Positions 1-6,964 of a stretch of 64,000 nt of DNA are shown piece by piece. Source of the DNA: Desulfosudis oleivorans Hxd3 (lineage in GTDB: Bacteria; Desulfobacterota; Desulfobacteria; Desulfobacterales; Desulfosudaceae); NCBI RefSeq assembly GCF_000018405.1, contig NC_009943.1, positions 3,103,001 to 3,167,000 of the forward strand, given 5' to 3'. The notes beneath the pieces are model-generated. The model ran no database searches. It saw nothing but the letters and a program-made list of their open reading frames with translations, and was not told the DNA's origin. A program made the translations under genes and the position numbers. The stretch's first letter is position 1. Every line of letters begins with the position of its first letter.

Positions 1-73
1 ACGGGTCCATTTATGGGTCTTGCCGGATCAAATCCGGGGGGACGGGAAAAGGCCGGACATCCTGGGAAACGGG

Positions 74-104
74 CACGGGCAAACCGCTTGCGGCTTTGCC
101 CGTG
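74..104. repeat. CACGGGCAA hairpin, copy 1
   Basis: Inverted repeat with left arm CACGGGCAAA and right arm TTTGCCCGTG around a short GC-rich loop. Related hairpins lie at 705-731 and 11925-11955, with a looser relative in the mtnP leader at 57862-57917. There is no clear T-tract, so a dispersed palindrome is as likely as a terminator. Bases 1-194 hold no convincing gene. Confidence 0.55.
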
Positions 105-194
105 ACACCCGTCCTGTTTTGATGTGGATAAAGAATATGAAAAAAGGCCGATACGGTTCACGTTCGGTTGCGTCATTCCTGCCGGGTGAAGGCG

Positions 195-644
195 TTACCC
201 TTCTGATATGACAAGATTCTCAATGCCGTTTTCGGCAAACTCGTCCTCGTATTTTTCCATCAGGTCTTCTGCTTCAGTGATTCTGTCCCAGGGCGACATT
301 TCCTGGACCACTTCGGCCCCTCTTTCCCTGATCAGATCTCTTTCGGCCAGACGGCTGCACAACTGTTCCCAGAAACAGAAGTCTTCAAACTCGTCGATAA
401 ACCGCGCGTCGGTTTCAGCCGCCTCATACTCGGCCGTGGGAAAATACTCTTTTTCTTCCGCGTCATACTGCACAAGGTTGTCGAACCCGAAGTCTTTGGC
501 ATGGGACAGCAGCTTCTGCTCAAGCGCGACATAGGGCTCGGTTTCAGAATCATCCTCCAGTTTATAGGAGTTCATGACCCAGTCCGAAATGGACAGGATG
601 TCCAGCAGCAGCCGATACTCTTCTTTTGTGATATCAATTTTCAT
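195..644 (-). CDS. Conserved-looking acidic hypothetical protein
   Basis: A 149-residue protein that I do not recognise. It is strongly acidic, rich in Glu, Asp, Tyr and Trp, has no signal peptide, no membrane segment and only two cysteines, so a soluble cytoplasmic protein is expected. The start is well supported: AAGGAG lies five bases before the ATG at 644. It precedes nothing obvious in an operon; pyrF ends 110 bases upstream on the same strand, and a terminator-like hairpin lies just past the pyrF stop, so it is probably transcribed alone. Function unknown. Confidence 0.7.
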   Translation of the reverse strand: MKIDITKEEYRLLLDILSISDWVMNSYKLEDDSETEPYVALEQKLLSHAKDFGFDNLVQYDAEEKEYFPTAEYEAAETDARFIDEFEDFCFWEQLCSRLAERDLIRERGAEVVQEMSPWDRITEAEDLMEKYEDEFAENGIENLVISEG

Positions 645-704
645 GGTGTCTCCTTGTGATGGTTAACTCTCATGTGGTGATGGAACGTATTGCCGGGGGT
701 CGGA

Positions 705-731
705 CACGGGCAAGCTGTCGCCTGGCCCGTG
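705..731. repeat. CACGGGC hairpin, copy 2
   Basis: Arms CACGGGC and GCCCGTG flank a 13-base loop in the gap between pyrF and the small acidic gene. It shares the arm sequence with the hairpins at 74-104 and 11925-11955. Confidence 0.5.
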
Positions 732-743
732 GCACTCGATACA

Positions 744-767
744 ACAGAAAAGCCCTATTTCAGGGCC
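744..767 (-). terminator. Putative terminator overlapping the end of pyrF
   Basis: On the minus strand the last codons of pyrF form a GCCCT/AGGGC stem that includes the stop codon, followed by TTTTCTGTT. Stem plus T-rich tail fits a weak rho-independent terminator. Confidence 0.45.
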
Positions 768-1504
768 TCTTCAATCTCTTTGCAGATGGCGGCGGCGGCA
801 GCGGCCGAGTCGTCGGGTTCGCGGATGGGACGGCCCACCACCAGGTAGTCGGCGCCGTTGCGAATGGCCTGGCCCGGGGTGGAGATGCGGCTCTGGTCAT
901 CGCGGGAGACCAGCCCTTTTGCCGGCCGAATGCCCGGCGTGACCGCGACAAAACCCTTGCCGAACCGCTCCTTCATGGCCGACACCTCCAGCGGGGAGCA
1001 GACGATGCCGGCAAATCCCCATTCAGCGGCGGCAGCAGCCCGCTTCATCACCAAGCGGGAGATGTTTTCAATATACTCCGGCCCATAGCCGGCGTCGCGC
1101 ACATCATCGGCGGACATACTGGTCAGCACAGTGACGCCCAGGACTCCCACCTGGCCGTCCGCCCCCTCCTGAGCCGCGGCCAGCATGTCTTTCTGGCCCG
1201 AGCAGTGGACCGTGGCAAAATCCACGCCCATGGCGGCAATGGCGTTCATGGTGCGGTAGACCGTCTCCGGAATATCGTAAAGCTTGAGGTCCAGAAATAT
1301 CTTTGCGCCGCCCCCGGCATCGTGAATGGTGTCGATGATACGGCGGCCGCCCCGGACAAACAGCTCCAGGCCCACCTTGAACATGCCCACGTGATTTTTT
1401 AAAAGGTGAACGTATTCCGCGGCTTCGGAAACCGTTGGCACATCCAGGGCAAAGACCAGGTAGTCTTTGGGGGCTCTGGATTTTATGGTTTTAATGCTGG
1501 TCAT
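755..1504 (-). CDS. pyrF: Orotidine 5'-phosphate decarboxylase
   Basis: Decarboxylates orotidine 5'-monophosphate to UMP, the last step of de novo pyrimidine synthesis, in the cytoplasm. The 249-residue length is normal for the short bacterial form. The active-site segment reads DLKLYDIPETV (family usual: DxKxxDIPxT), the N-terminal strand has ALDVP, and GADYLVVGRPI near the C terminus is the phosphate-binding end of the TIM barrel. I chose the ATG at 1504 (MTSIKTIKS) because the ten-residue upstream extension would overlap the preceding gene. It starts 14 bases after the nrdG stop on the same strand, so the two are probably cotranscribed, which joins UMP supply with deoxynucleotide synthesis. 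Confidence 0.93.
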   Translation of the reverse strand: MTSIKTIKSRAPKDYLVFALDVPTVSEAAEYVHLLKNHVGMFKVGLELFVRGGRRIIDTIHDAGGGAKIFLDLKLYDIPETVYRTMNAIAAMGVDFATVHCSGQKDMLAAAQEGADGQVGVLGVTVLTSMSADDVRDAGYGPEYIENISRLVMKRAAAAAEWGFAGIVCSPLEVSAMKERFGKGFVAVTPGIRPAKGLVSRDDQSRISTPGQAIRNGADYLVVGRPIREPDDSAAAAAAICKEIEEALK

Positions 1505-1518
1505 GAATATTTCCTTTT

Positions 1519-2208
1519 TTACCGTATAATACACCGTTCCACACGGTTTTGGGCAATATTTTTAAACCGCTCCATCTCTTCGGCGCCGATCACCGGGTCC
1601 TGATCAAAAAATTCGGGGTCGAGCATACGCTCTTTTCCGCAATGCTGCAACACATACAGCGGGGCGCCGGCCACCAGGTCCGCGATGCGGTGGACCGCTG
1701 CCTCATCCACAAAGGGCCGGACACAGGTGGTGCGAAACTCGCACGGCAGGCCGGAATTTTTGATCAGGTCGATGCTTTGAACAAGGGTATCGGGCGAAAG
1801 CCCGGGCCCGGCCAGGGGCTCGTACCGCTCCGGCGCGGTTTTGACGTCCATGGCGATATAGTCCACCAGGTGCTTTTTAATCAGGCCGGCGGTGACGCCA
1901 GGCAGGCTGCCGTTGGTGTCCAGCTTTACCAGAAAGCCCATTTCCTTTATTTTCGCGCAGAAATCGGCCAGGTCGGGCTGGAGGCAAGGCTCGCCGCCGG
2001 TGATGGAGACCCCGTCTAAAAAATGGGTACGCTCGGACAGAAAGGCGAAAAAATCGGCCTCGGACATAAAGTCCGGCCCTTTTGGCCGCACCAGGTCCGG
2101 GTTGTGGCAGTAGGGACAGTGGTAGTTGCATCCCACGGTAAACACCACGCAGCCCACCCTGCCGGGATAATCAATGGCTGAAATTTTTTGAAGGCCGCCG
2201 ATACGCAT
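1519..2208 (-). CDS. nrdG: Anaerobic ribonucleoside-triphosphate reductase activating enzyme
   Basis: Radical SAM enzyme that installs the glycyl radical on NrdD. The signature is CNYHCPYC (Cys27, Cys31, Cys34), the CxxxCxxC site for the SAM-bound [4Fe-4S] cluster, followed by the GGEP motif (ITGGEPCLQP) that binds the SAM amino group. At 229 residues it is the longer type of NrdG-like activase rather than the ~155-residue enteric form. It lies downstream of nrdD on the same strand, 215 bases away across a hexanucleotide repeat tract and a terminator-like hairpin, so it may have its own promoter. It could in principle activate another glycyl-radical enzyme, but nrdD is the only one here. Confidence 0.9.
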   Translation of the reverse strand: MRIGGLQKISAIDYPGRVGCVVFTVGCNYHCPYCHNPDLVRPKGPDFMSEADFFAFLSERTHFLDGVSITGGEPCLQPDLADFCAKIKEMGFLVKLDTNGSLPGVTAGLIKKHLVDYIAMDVKTAPERYEPLAGPGLSPDTLVQSIDLIKNSGLPCEFRTTCVRPFVDEAAVHRIADLVAGAPLYVLQHCGKERMLDPEFFDQDPVIGAEEMERFKNIAQNRVERCIIR

Positions 2209-2244
2209 GATACTTTTTACCTGTCTTTATCTCCCTGCTGCTCA

Positions 2245-2356
2245 TCTTACTCTTACTCTTACTCGTGCTCGTGCTCGTGCTCGTGTCCGTGTCCGTATTT
2301 TTAATCCTTATTCCTCGATACCGATTTCGACCCCGATACCGATACCGATACCGATT
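2245..2356. repeat. Compound hexanucleotide repeat tract (locus a)
   Basis: On the plus strand the tract reads (CTTACT)3(CGTGCT)3(CGTGTC)2 at 2245-2297, then, after a short gap, CCGATA/CCGATT hexamers at 2315-2356. It sits immediately 5' of nrdG and 3' of nrdD. Seen from the nrdG coding strand the GATATCGG-type tract comes first and the GAGCAC/GAGTAA-type tract lies nearest the start codon. The same two-part order recurs at 21124-21223 and 53430-53511. Confidence 0.85.
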
Positions 2357-2357
2357 G

Positions 2358-2397
2358 AAATAATGAAAAGGGCGGCCCGGTTAAAAGGGTCGCCCTT
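2358..2397 (-). terminator. Rho-independent terminator after nrdD
   Basis: On the minus strand AAGGGCGACCC and GGGCCGCCCTT form an 11-bp stem with one mismatch and an 8-base loop, followed by TTCATTATTT. It lies 27 bases past the nrdD stop and should end most nrdD transcripts before nrdG. Confidence 0.7.
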
Positions 2398-2423
2398 GCG
2401 TTTGCCTGTGAATAGGGGGCTTC

Positions 2424-4616
2424 TTAACGGGCGCCCACCGCCGCCTTTGTTCCCGGGCCGACGATGCTGGCACTTTCCCGCTCGGCATAGGCGGGAATGC
2501 TCTTCATCTCCATGCTCTGCTGTACGCCGGAGTCAAAGGTCTTGCGCATGTCAAACTCCACCTGCTTGCCGTCATTCCACTGGGATACCGGCCGCAGGTA
2601 GCCCACCACCCGGGAGTAGATTTCGGTTTCGCTGCCGCAGCTGGCACAGGTTTCGTGTTCACCGTTCAGGTAGCCGTGGAACGGACACACGCTGAAGGTG
2701 GGCGACAGGGTAAAATAGGGCAGGTGGAAGTTTTCGGCCACCTTGCGCACCAAGGCCTTGGCGCCGGCAGTGTCGTGAACCTGTTCGCCCAGGAAGATGT
2801 GAAAAACCGTTCCGCCGGTGTACTTGGTCTGAAGGTCGTCCTGAAGGGTCAGGGCCTCGAACACGTCGTCGGTGTAGTTGACCGGCAGCTGGGTGGAGTT
2901 GGTGTAAAAAGGTACCGGCTTGCCGGAAGCGCAGGTCTCGTTTGCGCAGATAATGTTGGGGAACCGCTGTTTGTCCAGCATGGCCAGCCGGAAAGAGGTG
3001 CCTTCGGCCGGAGTGGCTTCCAGGTTGAAGATTTCACCGGTCTCTTCCTGAATTTCGGAAAGCCGGTCCCTTAAAAAATCCATCACCTCCAGGGCAAATC
3101 CCCGGCCGGTGCGGCTGCCGATATCTTCACCCATAAAATTGACACACGCCTCGTTCATGCCGATGATACCCACCGTGGAAAAATGGTTCTTCCAGAAAAA
3201 GCCGGTTTTCTCCTTTATACCCCGCAGGTAAAACTTGGAGTAGGGATACAGGTTGTTCTCGGTAAAGTTCTCCAGCACCTTGCGTTTGATGATCAGGCTG
3301 TCCTTGGCCAGGTTCACCAGGCGGGCCAGGGTGTCGAAGAACTCCTCCCGGGTGCTGGACACATAGCCGATACGGGGCAGGTTGATGGTGACCACGCCGA
3401 TGGAACCGGTGAGGGGATTGGCGCCGAACAGACCGCCGCCCCGCTTGGCCAGCTCCCGGTTGTCCAGCCGCAGGCGGCAGCACATGGACCGGGCGTCCTC
3501 GGGTGACATGTCGGAATTGATGAAGTTGGAAAAATAGGGAATGCCATACTTGGCGGTCATCTGCCAGATGGGTTCCAGGTTGGGGTTGTCCCAGTCAAAA
3601 TCCTTGGTCACGTTATAGGTGGGAATGGGAAAGGTGAAGACCCGGCCCTTGGCGTCGCCCTCCATCATGATGTTGGCAAAGGCACGGTTGATCAGGTCCA
3701 TCTCCTCCTGGAACATGCCGTAGGTTTCGGTTTCGCTGATCTTTCCCCCCACGATGACCGGCTGATCCTTCAGTGTCGTCGGCACCAGCAGGTCCATGGT
3801 GATGTTGGTGAACGGGGTCTGAAAGCCCACCCGGGTGGGGATATTGATATTGAACACGAATTCCTGAAGGGCCTGTTTCACGCCCTTGTAGTCCAGCCGG
3901 TCGTGGCGCACGAACGGGGCCAGCAGGGTATCAAAGTTGGAAATGGCCTGGGCACCGGCAGCCTCGCCCTGAAGGGTATAGAAAAAGTTGACGACCTGGC
4001 CCAGGGCCGACCGGAAGTGCTTGGGCGGCGAGCTTTCCACCTTGCCCGTGACCCCTTTGAACCCCTTTTCCAGCAGGTCCTGAAGGTCCCAGCCCACGCA
4101 GTAGACTGACAGCAGGCTCAGGTCGTGAATATGGAGGTCACCGCTTTTATGGGCGTCCCTCACTTCGGGCGGATAGACCCGGTTGAGCCAGTACTCGGCG
4201 GTAACGTCTGAAGAGATATAGTTGTTGAGGCCCTGGAGAGAATAGCTCATGTTACTGTTCTCTTTTATTTTCCAGTCCATCTTCCCGATATAGTTTTCCA
4301 CCAGCTTGACACTGGCCTTGGTGGCGATGTTACGGATCTGGGTGTGCTGTTCGCGATACAGGATGTAGCTCTTGGCGCTCTTATAAAAAGGTGAATCCAG
4401 CAGGACCCGCTCCACGATGTCCTGAATCTCCTCCACCTCAGGCACCGGTCCCAGCTTCATCTGGCTGGCCAGGGTAAGCACCCGCAGCGTCAGCTTTTTT
4501 GCCTCCCGGCCGTCGAATTCGCCGGTGGCCTTGCCTGACTTGGCAATGGCCTCCGTGATCTTCTTGGAATCAAAGGTGGTGATTCTGCCATCCCGTTTCT
4601 TGATGCTTTCGAACAC
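2424..4616 (-). CDS. nrdD: Anaerobic (class III) ribonucleoside-triphosphate reductase
   Basis: Reduces ribonucleoside triphosphates to deoxynucleotides under anoxia using an oxygen-sensitive glycyl radical. The protein (730 residues) begins with an ATP-cone (VFESIKKRDGRITTFDSKKI..AI..), the allosteric activity domain, then the ten-stranded barrel, a zinc-site region (CPFHGYL...CASCG) and the C-terminal glycyl-radical loop YSRVVGYLRPVSQWNDG. The start is the GTG at 4616, because AAAGGAGG lies seven bases upstream; an in-frame ATG further upstream at 4673 lies within the leader. Two NrdR-box-like sites precede the gene. NrdG, its activase, follows on the same strand. No aerobic class Ia/b reductase is present in the window. 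Confidence 0.96.
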   Translation of the reverse strand: MFESIKKRDGRITTFDSKKITEAIAKSGKATGEFDGREAKKLTLRVLTLASQMKLGPVPEVEEIQDIVERVLLDSPFYKSAKSYILYREQHTQIRNIATKASVKLVENYIGKMDWKIKENSNMSYSLQGLNNYISSDVTAEYWLNRVYPPEVRDAHKSGDLHIHDLSLLSVYCVGWDLQDLLEKGFKGVTGKVESSPPKHFRSALGQVVNFFYTLQGEAAGAQAISNFDTLLAPFVRHDRLDYKGVKQALQEFVFNINIPTRVGFQTPFTNITMDLLVPTTLKDQPVIVGGKISETETYGMFQEEMDLINRAFANIMMEGDAKGRVFTFPIPTYNVTKDFDWDNPNLEPIWQMTAKYGIPYFSNFINSDMSPEDARSMCCRLRLDNRELAKRGGGLFGANPLTGSIGVVTINLPRIGYVSSTREEFFDTLARLVNLAKDSLIIKRKVLENFTENNLYPYSKFYLRGIKEKTGFFWKNHFSTVGIIGMNEACVNFMGEDIGSRTGRGFALEVMDFLRDRLSEIQEETGEIFNLEATPAEGTSFRLAMLDKQRFPNIICANETCASGKPVPFYTNSTQLPVNYTDDVFEALTLQDDLQTKYTGGTVFHIFLGEQVHDTAGAKALVRKVAENFHLPYFTLSPTFSVCPFHGYLNGEHETCASCGSETEIYSRVVGYLRPVSQWNDGKQVEFDMRKTFDSGVQQSMEMKSIPAYAERESASIVGPGTKAAVGAR

Positions 4617-4730
4617 TTGCGGCCTCCTTTGAAACAATCGTATGAAACAAAAAACAGGGTTTACAAACACCAACCCGTCGATCTGTATCGTTTTAATTAT
4701 GGGAATGGGGTTGCCCCTGAAAGTAGCCTC

Positions 4731-4760
4731 AACCTAGCGCAAGATGTTGTGATGTGTCAA
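4731..4760 (-). promoter_or_regulatory. Putative nrdD promoter
   Basis: On the minus strand TTGACA (4760-4755), an 18-base spacer and TAGGTT (4736-4731) form a promoter-like pair 115 bases upstream of the nrdD GTG. The -35 is perfect, the -10 weak. The two NrdR-like boxes overlap the spacer and lie just upstream of the -35, as expected for repression. Confidence 0.5.
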
Positions 4761-4783
4761 CTAAAAAATTCAAGATATGGTGT
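4737..4783 (-). promoter_or_regulatory. Tandem NrdR-box-like operator upstream of nrdD
   Basis: Two related sequences, CAAGATGTTGTGA (4740-4752) and CAAGATATGGTGT (4771-4783) on the plus strand, are spaced 31 bp start to start, about three helical turns. Their reverse complements, TCACAACATCTTG and ACACCATATCTTG, resemble the established NrdR box (acaCwAwATaTwGtgt). Paired boxes at this spacing in front of a ribonucleotide reductase operon are the known signature of the ATP/dATP-sensing repressor NrdR. The nrdR gene itself is not in the window. Confidence 0.65.
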
Positions 4784-4978
4784 TTTTTCCTTAACCAGCA
4801 TATTTCATGAAATTTTTCGGCATGATGAATATCCAGCCGGAGACAATTCGGTAAAATAAAATTCGGGCACTTTTCAAAGCCCAAACCGCCATGGGCGGCC
4901 TGAGGTGTTTTGCATCCCTTTTATGTAGAAAACCCTCATAAAATCTAATGGTTAAAACAACCGGTACATGACAACCCA
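4784..4978. other. Intergenic remainder between nrdD promoter and rtcB
   Basis: No gene is supported here. It contains TTTCATGAAATTTTTCGGCATGA at 4801-4822, an arm of the dispersed TTTCATGAAA palindrome family also seen at 22811-22831. An 80-codon open frame across 4617-4859 has no ribosome site and overlaps the NrdR boxes. Confidence 0.5.
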
Positions 4979-6412
4979 TCATCCTTTGACAACCGCTAAA
5001 GGTCTTATTTTTGCAACCTTTTTTGCGATCCCCGCCCGGTGGACCACCTCCACCACGCTGTTGACATCCTTGTAGGCCTCGGGCATCTCCTCGGCGGCGG
5101 TGGTGCGGCCCTGGCACCGCAGGGCAACGCCCCGGCCGGCCATTTCGGAGAACAACTCCCTTCCCCTTGCCGCCTTTTTGGCGGCGGTGCGGCTGAGCAC
5201 CCGGCCCGCGCCATGGCAGGCCGACCCAAAGGTTTCGGCCATGGCGCCGTCGCATCCGGCCAGCACGTAAGAGCCGGTGGCCATGTCGCCGGGTACCAGC
5301 ACGGGCTGGCCCACGTCGCGATAGGCCGCACACAGGTCGGGATGGCCGGGGGCAAAAGCGCGGGTGGCACCCTTGCGATGGACACACAGGTCCCGCACGC
5401 GGCCATCCACCTCGTGGCGCTCCTTTTTGGCGATATTGTGGCACACGTCATACACCATGCGCATGCCAAGATCTGCCGGTCCCTTTGCAAACACCCGCAT
5501 GAACACCTCCCGGCAGAGGTGAAGCATCACCTGGCGGTTGATCCAGGCAAAGTTGGCGGCGCAGGCCAGAGCCGAAAAATAGCGTCGGCCGGCCGAAGCG
5601 TTGACGGGGGCGCAGGCCAGCTGGCGGTCGACCAGTTCGATGTTGGATTTGCGGGCCTCCTTTGCCATCACCGCCAGGTAGTCATCGCACACCTGGTGAC
5701 CCAGCCCCCGGGAGCCGGAGTGCAGCATCAGGGTGATCCGTCCCTCGGCCAGGCCGAACCGGGCCGCCACCGCCGGATCAAACACCTCGACCACCTCGCC
5801 CACCTCTATAAAATGGTTGCCCGACCCCAGGGTGCCCAGCTGGCGCCGGCCCCGTTCCAGGGCGTTGTCGCTGACCGCTTCCGGATCCGCTTCGGCCATG
5901 TGGCCGCAGTCCTCGGTGCGGTCGATGTCGTCGGCATCCCCAAGACCCCGCTTGACGGCCCAGGACGCGCCCTGGGAAATGGCCTTTTTCTCCTCTGCCA
6001 CGGTCAGCCGAATGCCGCCGGTGGAGCCCACGCCGCAGGGAACACCGGCGTAAAGGGCGTCGGCCAGGTCGGCAATCCGGGGGCCGACCTCGTCGGCAAA
6101 AAGTTTTGTGACGGCCAGCCGCACCCCGCAGTTGATGTCGTAGCCCACGCCGCCGGGAGAGATGACGCCCTCGTCCATGTCAAAGGCTGCCACCCCGCCG
6201 ATGGGAAAGCCGTAGCCCCAGTGAATGTCGGGCATGGCCAGGGAGGCCTTTACAATGCCCGGCAGGGTGGCGACGTTGGCCACCTGGCGGCAGGCCTCCT
6301 CCTTTTGAAGGGCCGCCATCATGGCCGCATCGGCATAGATGATACCCGGCACCCGCATGGCGCCGGTTTGCGGAATTTCCCAGCGATAGTCATCGATCTG
6401 TCTTAATTCCAT
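4979..6412 (-). CDS. rtcB: RNA-splicing ligase RtcB
   Basis: GTP- and Mn2+-dependent ligase that joins 2',3'-cyclic-phosphate (or 3'-phosphate) ends to 5'-OH RNA ends, used in tRNA or rRNA repair. The 477 residues carry the family hallmarks in order: MPDIHWGYGFPIGGVAAFD, the metal-site cysteine in GGVGYDINCGVRL, GTLGSGNHF, LHSGSRGLGHQ, and the C-terminal guanylylation-site region with conserved His. I chose the ATG at 6412 (MELRQIDDY) over an upstream in-frame ATG at 6442, as the shorter start matches the family N terminus. No archease or rtcA lies beside it, so the ligase stands alone. Confidence 0.95.
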   Translation of the reverse strand: MELRQIDDYRWEIPQTGAMRVPGIIYADAAMMAALQKEEACRQVANVATLPGIVKASLAMPDIHWGYGFPIGGVAAFDMDEGVISPGGVGYDINCGVRLAVTKLFADEVGPRIADLADALYAGVPCGVGSTGGIRLTVAEEKKAISQGASWAVKRGLGDADDIDRTEDCGHMAEADPEAVSDNALERGRRQLGTLGSGNHFIEVGEVVEVFDPAVAARFGLAEGRITLMLHSGSRGLGHQVCDDYLAVMAKEARKSNIELVDRQLACAPVNASAGRRYFSALACAANFAWINRQVMLHLCREVFMRVFAKGPADLGMRMVYDVCHNIAKKERHEVDGRVRDLCVHRKGATRAFAPGHPDLCAAYRDVGQPVLVPGDMATGSYVLAGCDGAMAETFGSACHGAGRVLSRTAAKKAARGRELFSEMAGRGVALRCQGRTTAAEEMPEAYKDVNSVVEVVHRAGIAKKVAKIRPLAVVKG

Positions 6413-6571
6413 ATTTTTACCTCGGATGGCTTTGTAAGACATTCAATCTTCAGTTGCGAGCTCCCATCGGACCTGGAGTCGACTGCAAGCTGAGTTTGTT
6501 GCCCGTCACTGTTTATTTACATCCTTGTTGTTTTAGGACAGAATCCATCTTATTTCTTATCTGCTTTTCCA

Positions 6572-6766
6572 TGTACTTTTCTTGGCGCCAAGAAAAGTAC
6601 CAAAAGAAGGCGGCCCTGCAGCTTGGCCTTCGGCTGCCCTCGCGCAAACACTTTTTCCGGCGCGGGCAGGAACTCGCCCGCTTCGCGGTGCTCAAACAGC
6701 CTGCCCGCTTCTCCCGGAAAAAGCATTCGCGCTCGGCTGCGCTGCAATGGGCAAAAGCAATCGCTC
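6572..6766. repeat. Structured ~195-bp dispersed repeat, copy 1
   Basis: Begins with a perfect 28-bp palindrome (half-site GTACTTTTCTTGGC, 6573-6600) followed by CAAAAGAA. A second, longer fold then pairs CTTTTTCCGG with CCGGAAAAAG and GCGGGCAGG with CCTGCCCGC. Copies 2 (11994-12186) and 3 (55142-55335) have the same layout with compensating stem changes. It lies between the rtcB 5' end and the polA 3' end. Short open frames through it are by-products of its GC-rich palindromes. Confidence 0.85.
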
Positions 6767-6833
6767 ATGCCCAGTATACTACTTCCGCCTTAAGGATAAA
6801 ATTTTCAGGATATAAACAGCACAAGATGGCTCT

Positions 6834-6955
6834 ATGGCTTTGTAAAACGTTCAAGGTCAAGGCGCGCAAGTCCCGACGAATGAAGCTGTACTGGCGGTAC
6901 GCTGAATGAGGAGGGACGCCGCGCAACGCAGAGATTGGACGTTTTACACAGCCAT
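6834..6955. mobile_element. MITE-like element with terminal inverted repeats
   Basis: A 122-bp unit with ends ATGGCTTTGTAAAACGTTCAA (left; 19 of these 21 positions pair) and the complement ATGGCTGTGTAAAACGTCCAA (right), and an internal GTCCC/GGGAC pairing. It has no coding capacity. A left-end-like sequence (GGCTTTGTAAGACATTCAA) lies near 6427, and a right-end remnant lies at 21238-21272. This is consistent with a non-autonomous palindromic element; no matching transposase is in the window. Confidence 0.6.
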
Positions 6956-6964
6956 CATTATTTA

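Noticed and set aside
2245-2356. Hexanucleotide tract as CRISPR array
   Set aside because: The units are six bases, without repeat-spacer alternation, and no cas genes are present.
2207-2695. Open frame encoding Thr-Leu, Arg-Ala and Ile-Pro repeats
   Set aside because: The dipeptide repeats are simply the hexanucleotide tract translated; the rest is antisense to nrdD. The frames at 21104-21460 and 53331-53561 are rejected for the same reason.
4617-4859. 80-codon plus-strand frame upstream of nrdD
   Set aside because: It lies over the NrdR-like boxes and promoter of nrdD and lacks a ribosome site.
6454-6909. Open frame through the structured repeat and MITE-like element
   Set aside because: Comparable frames occur in all three copies of the repeat in several phases, so they are a by-product of the palindromes.
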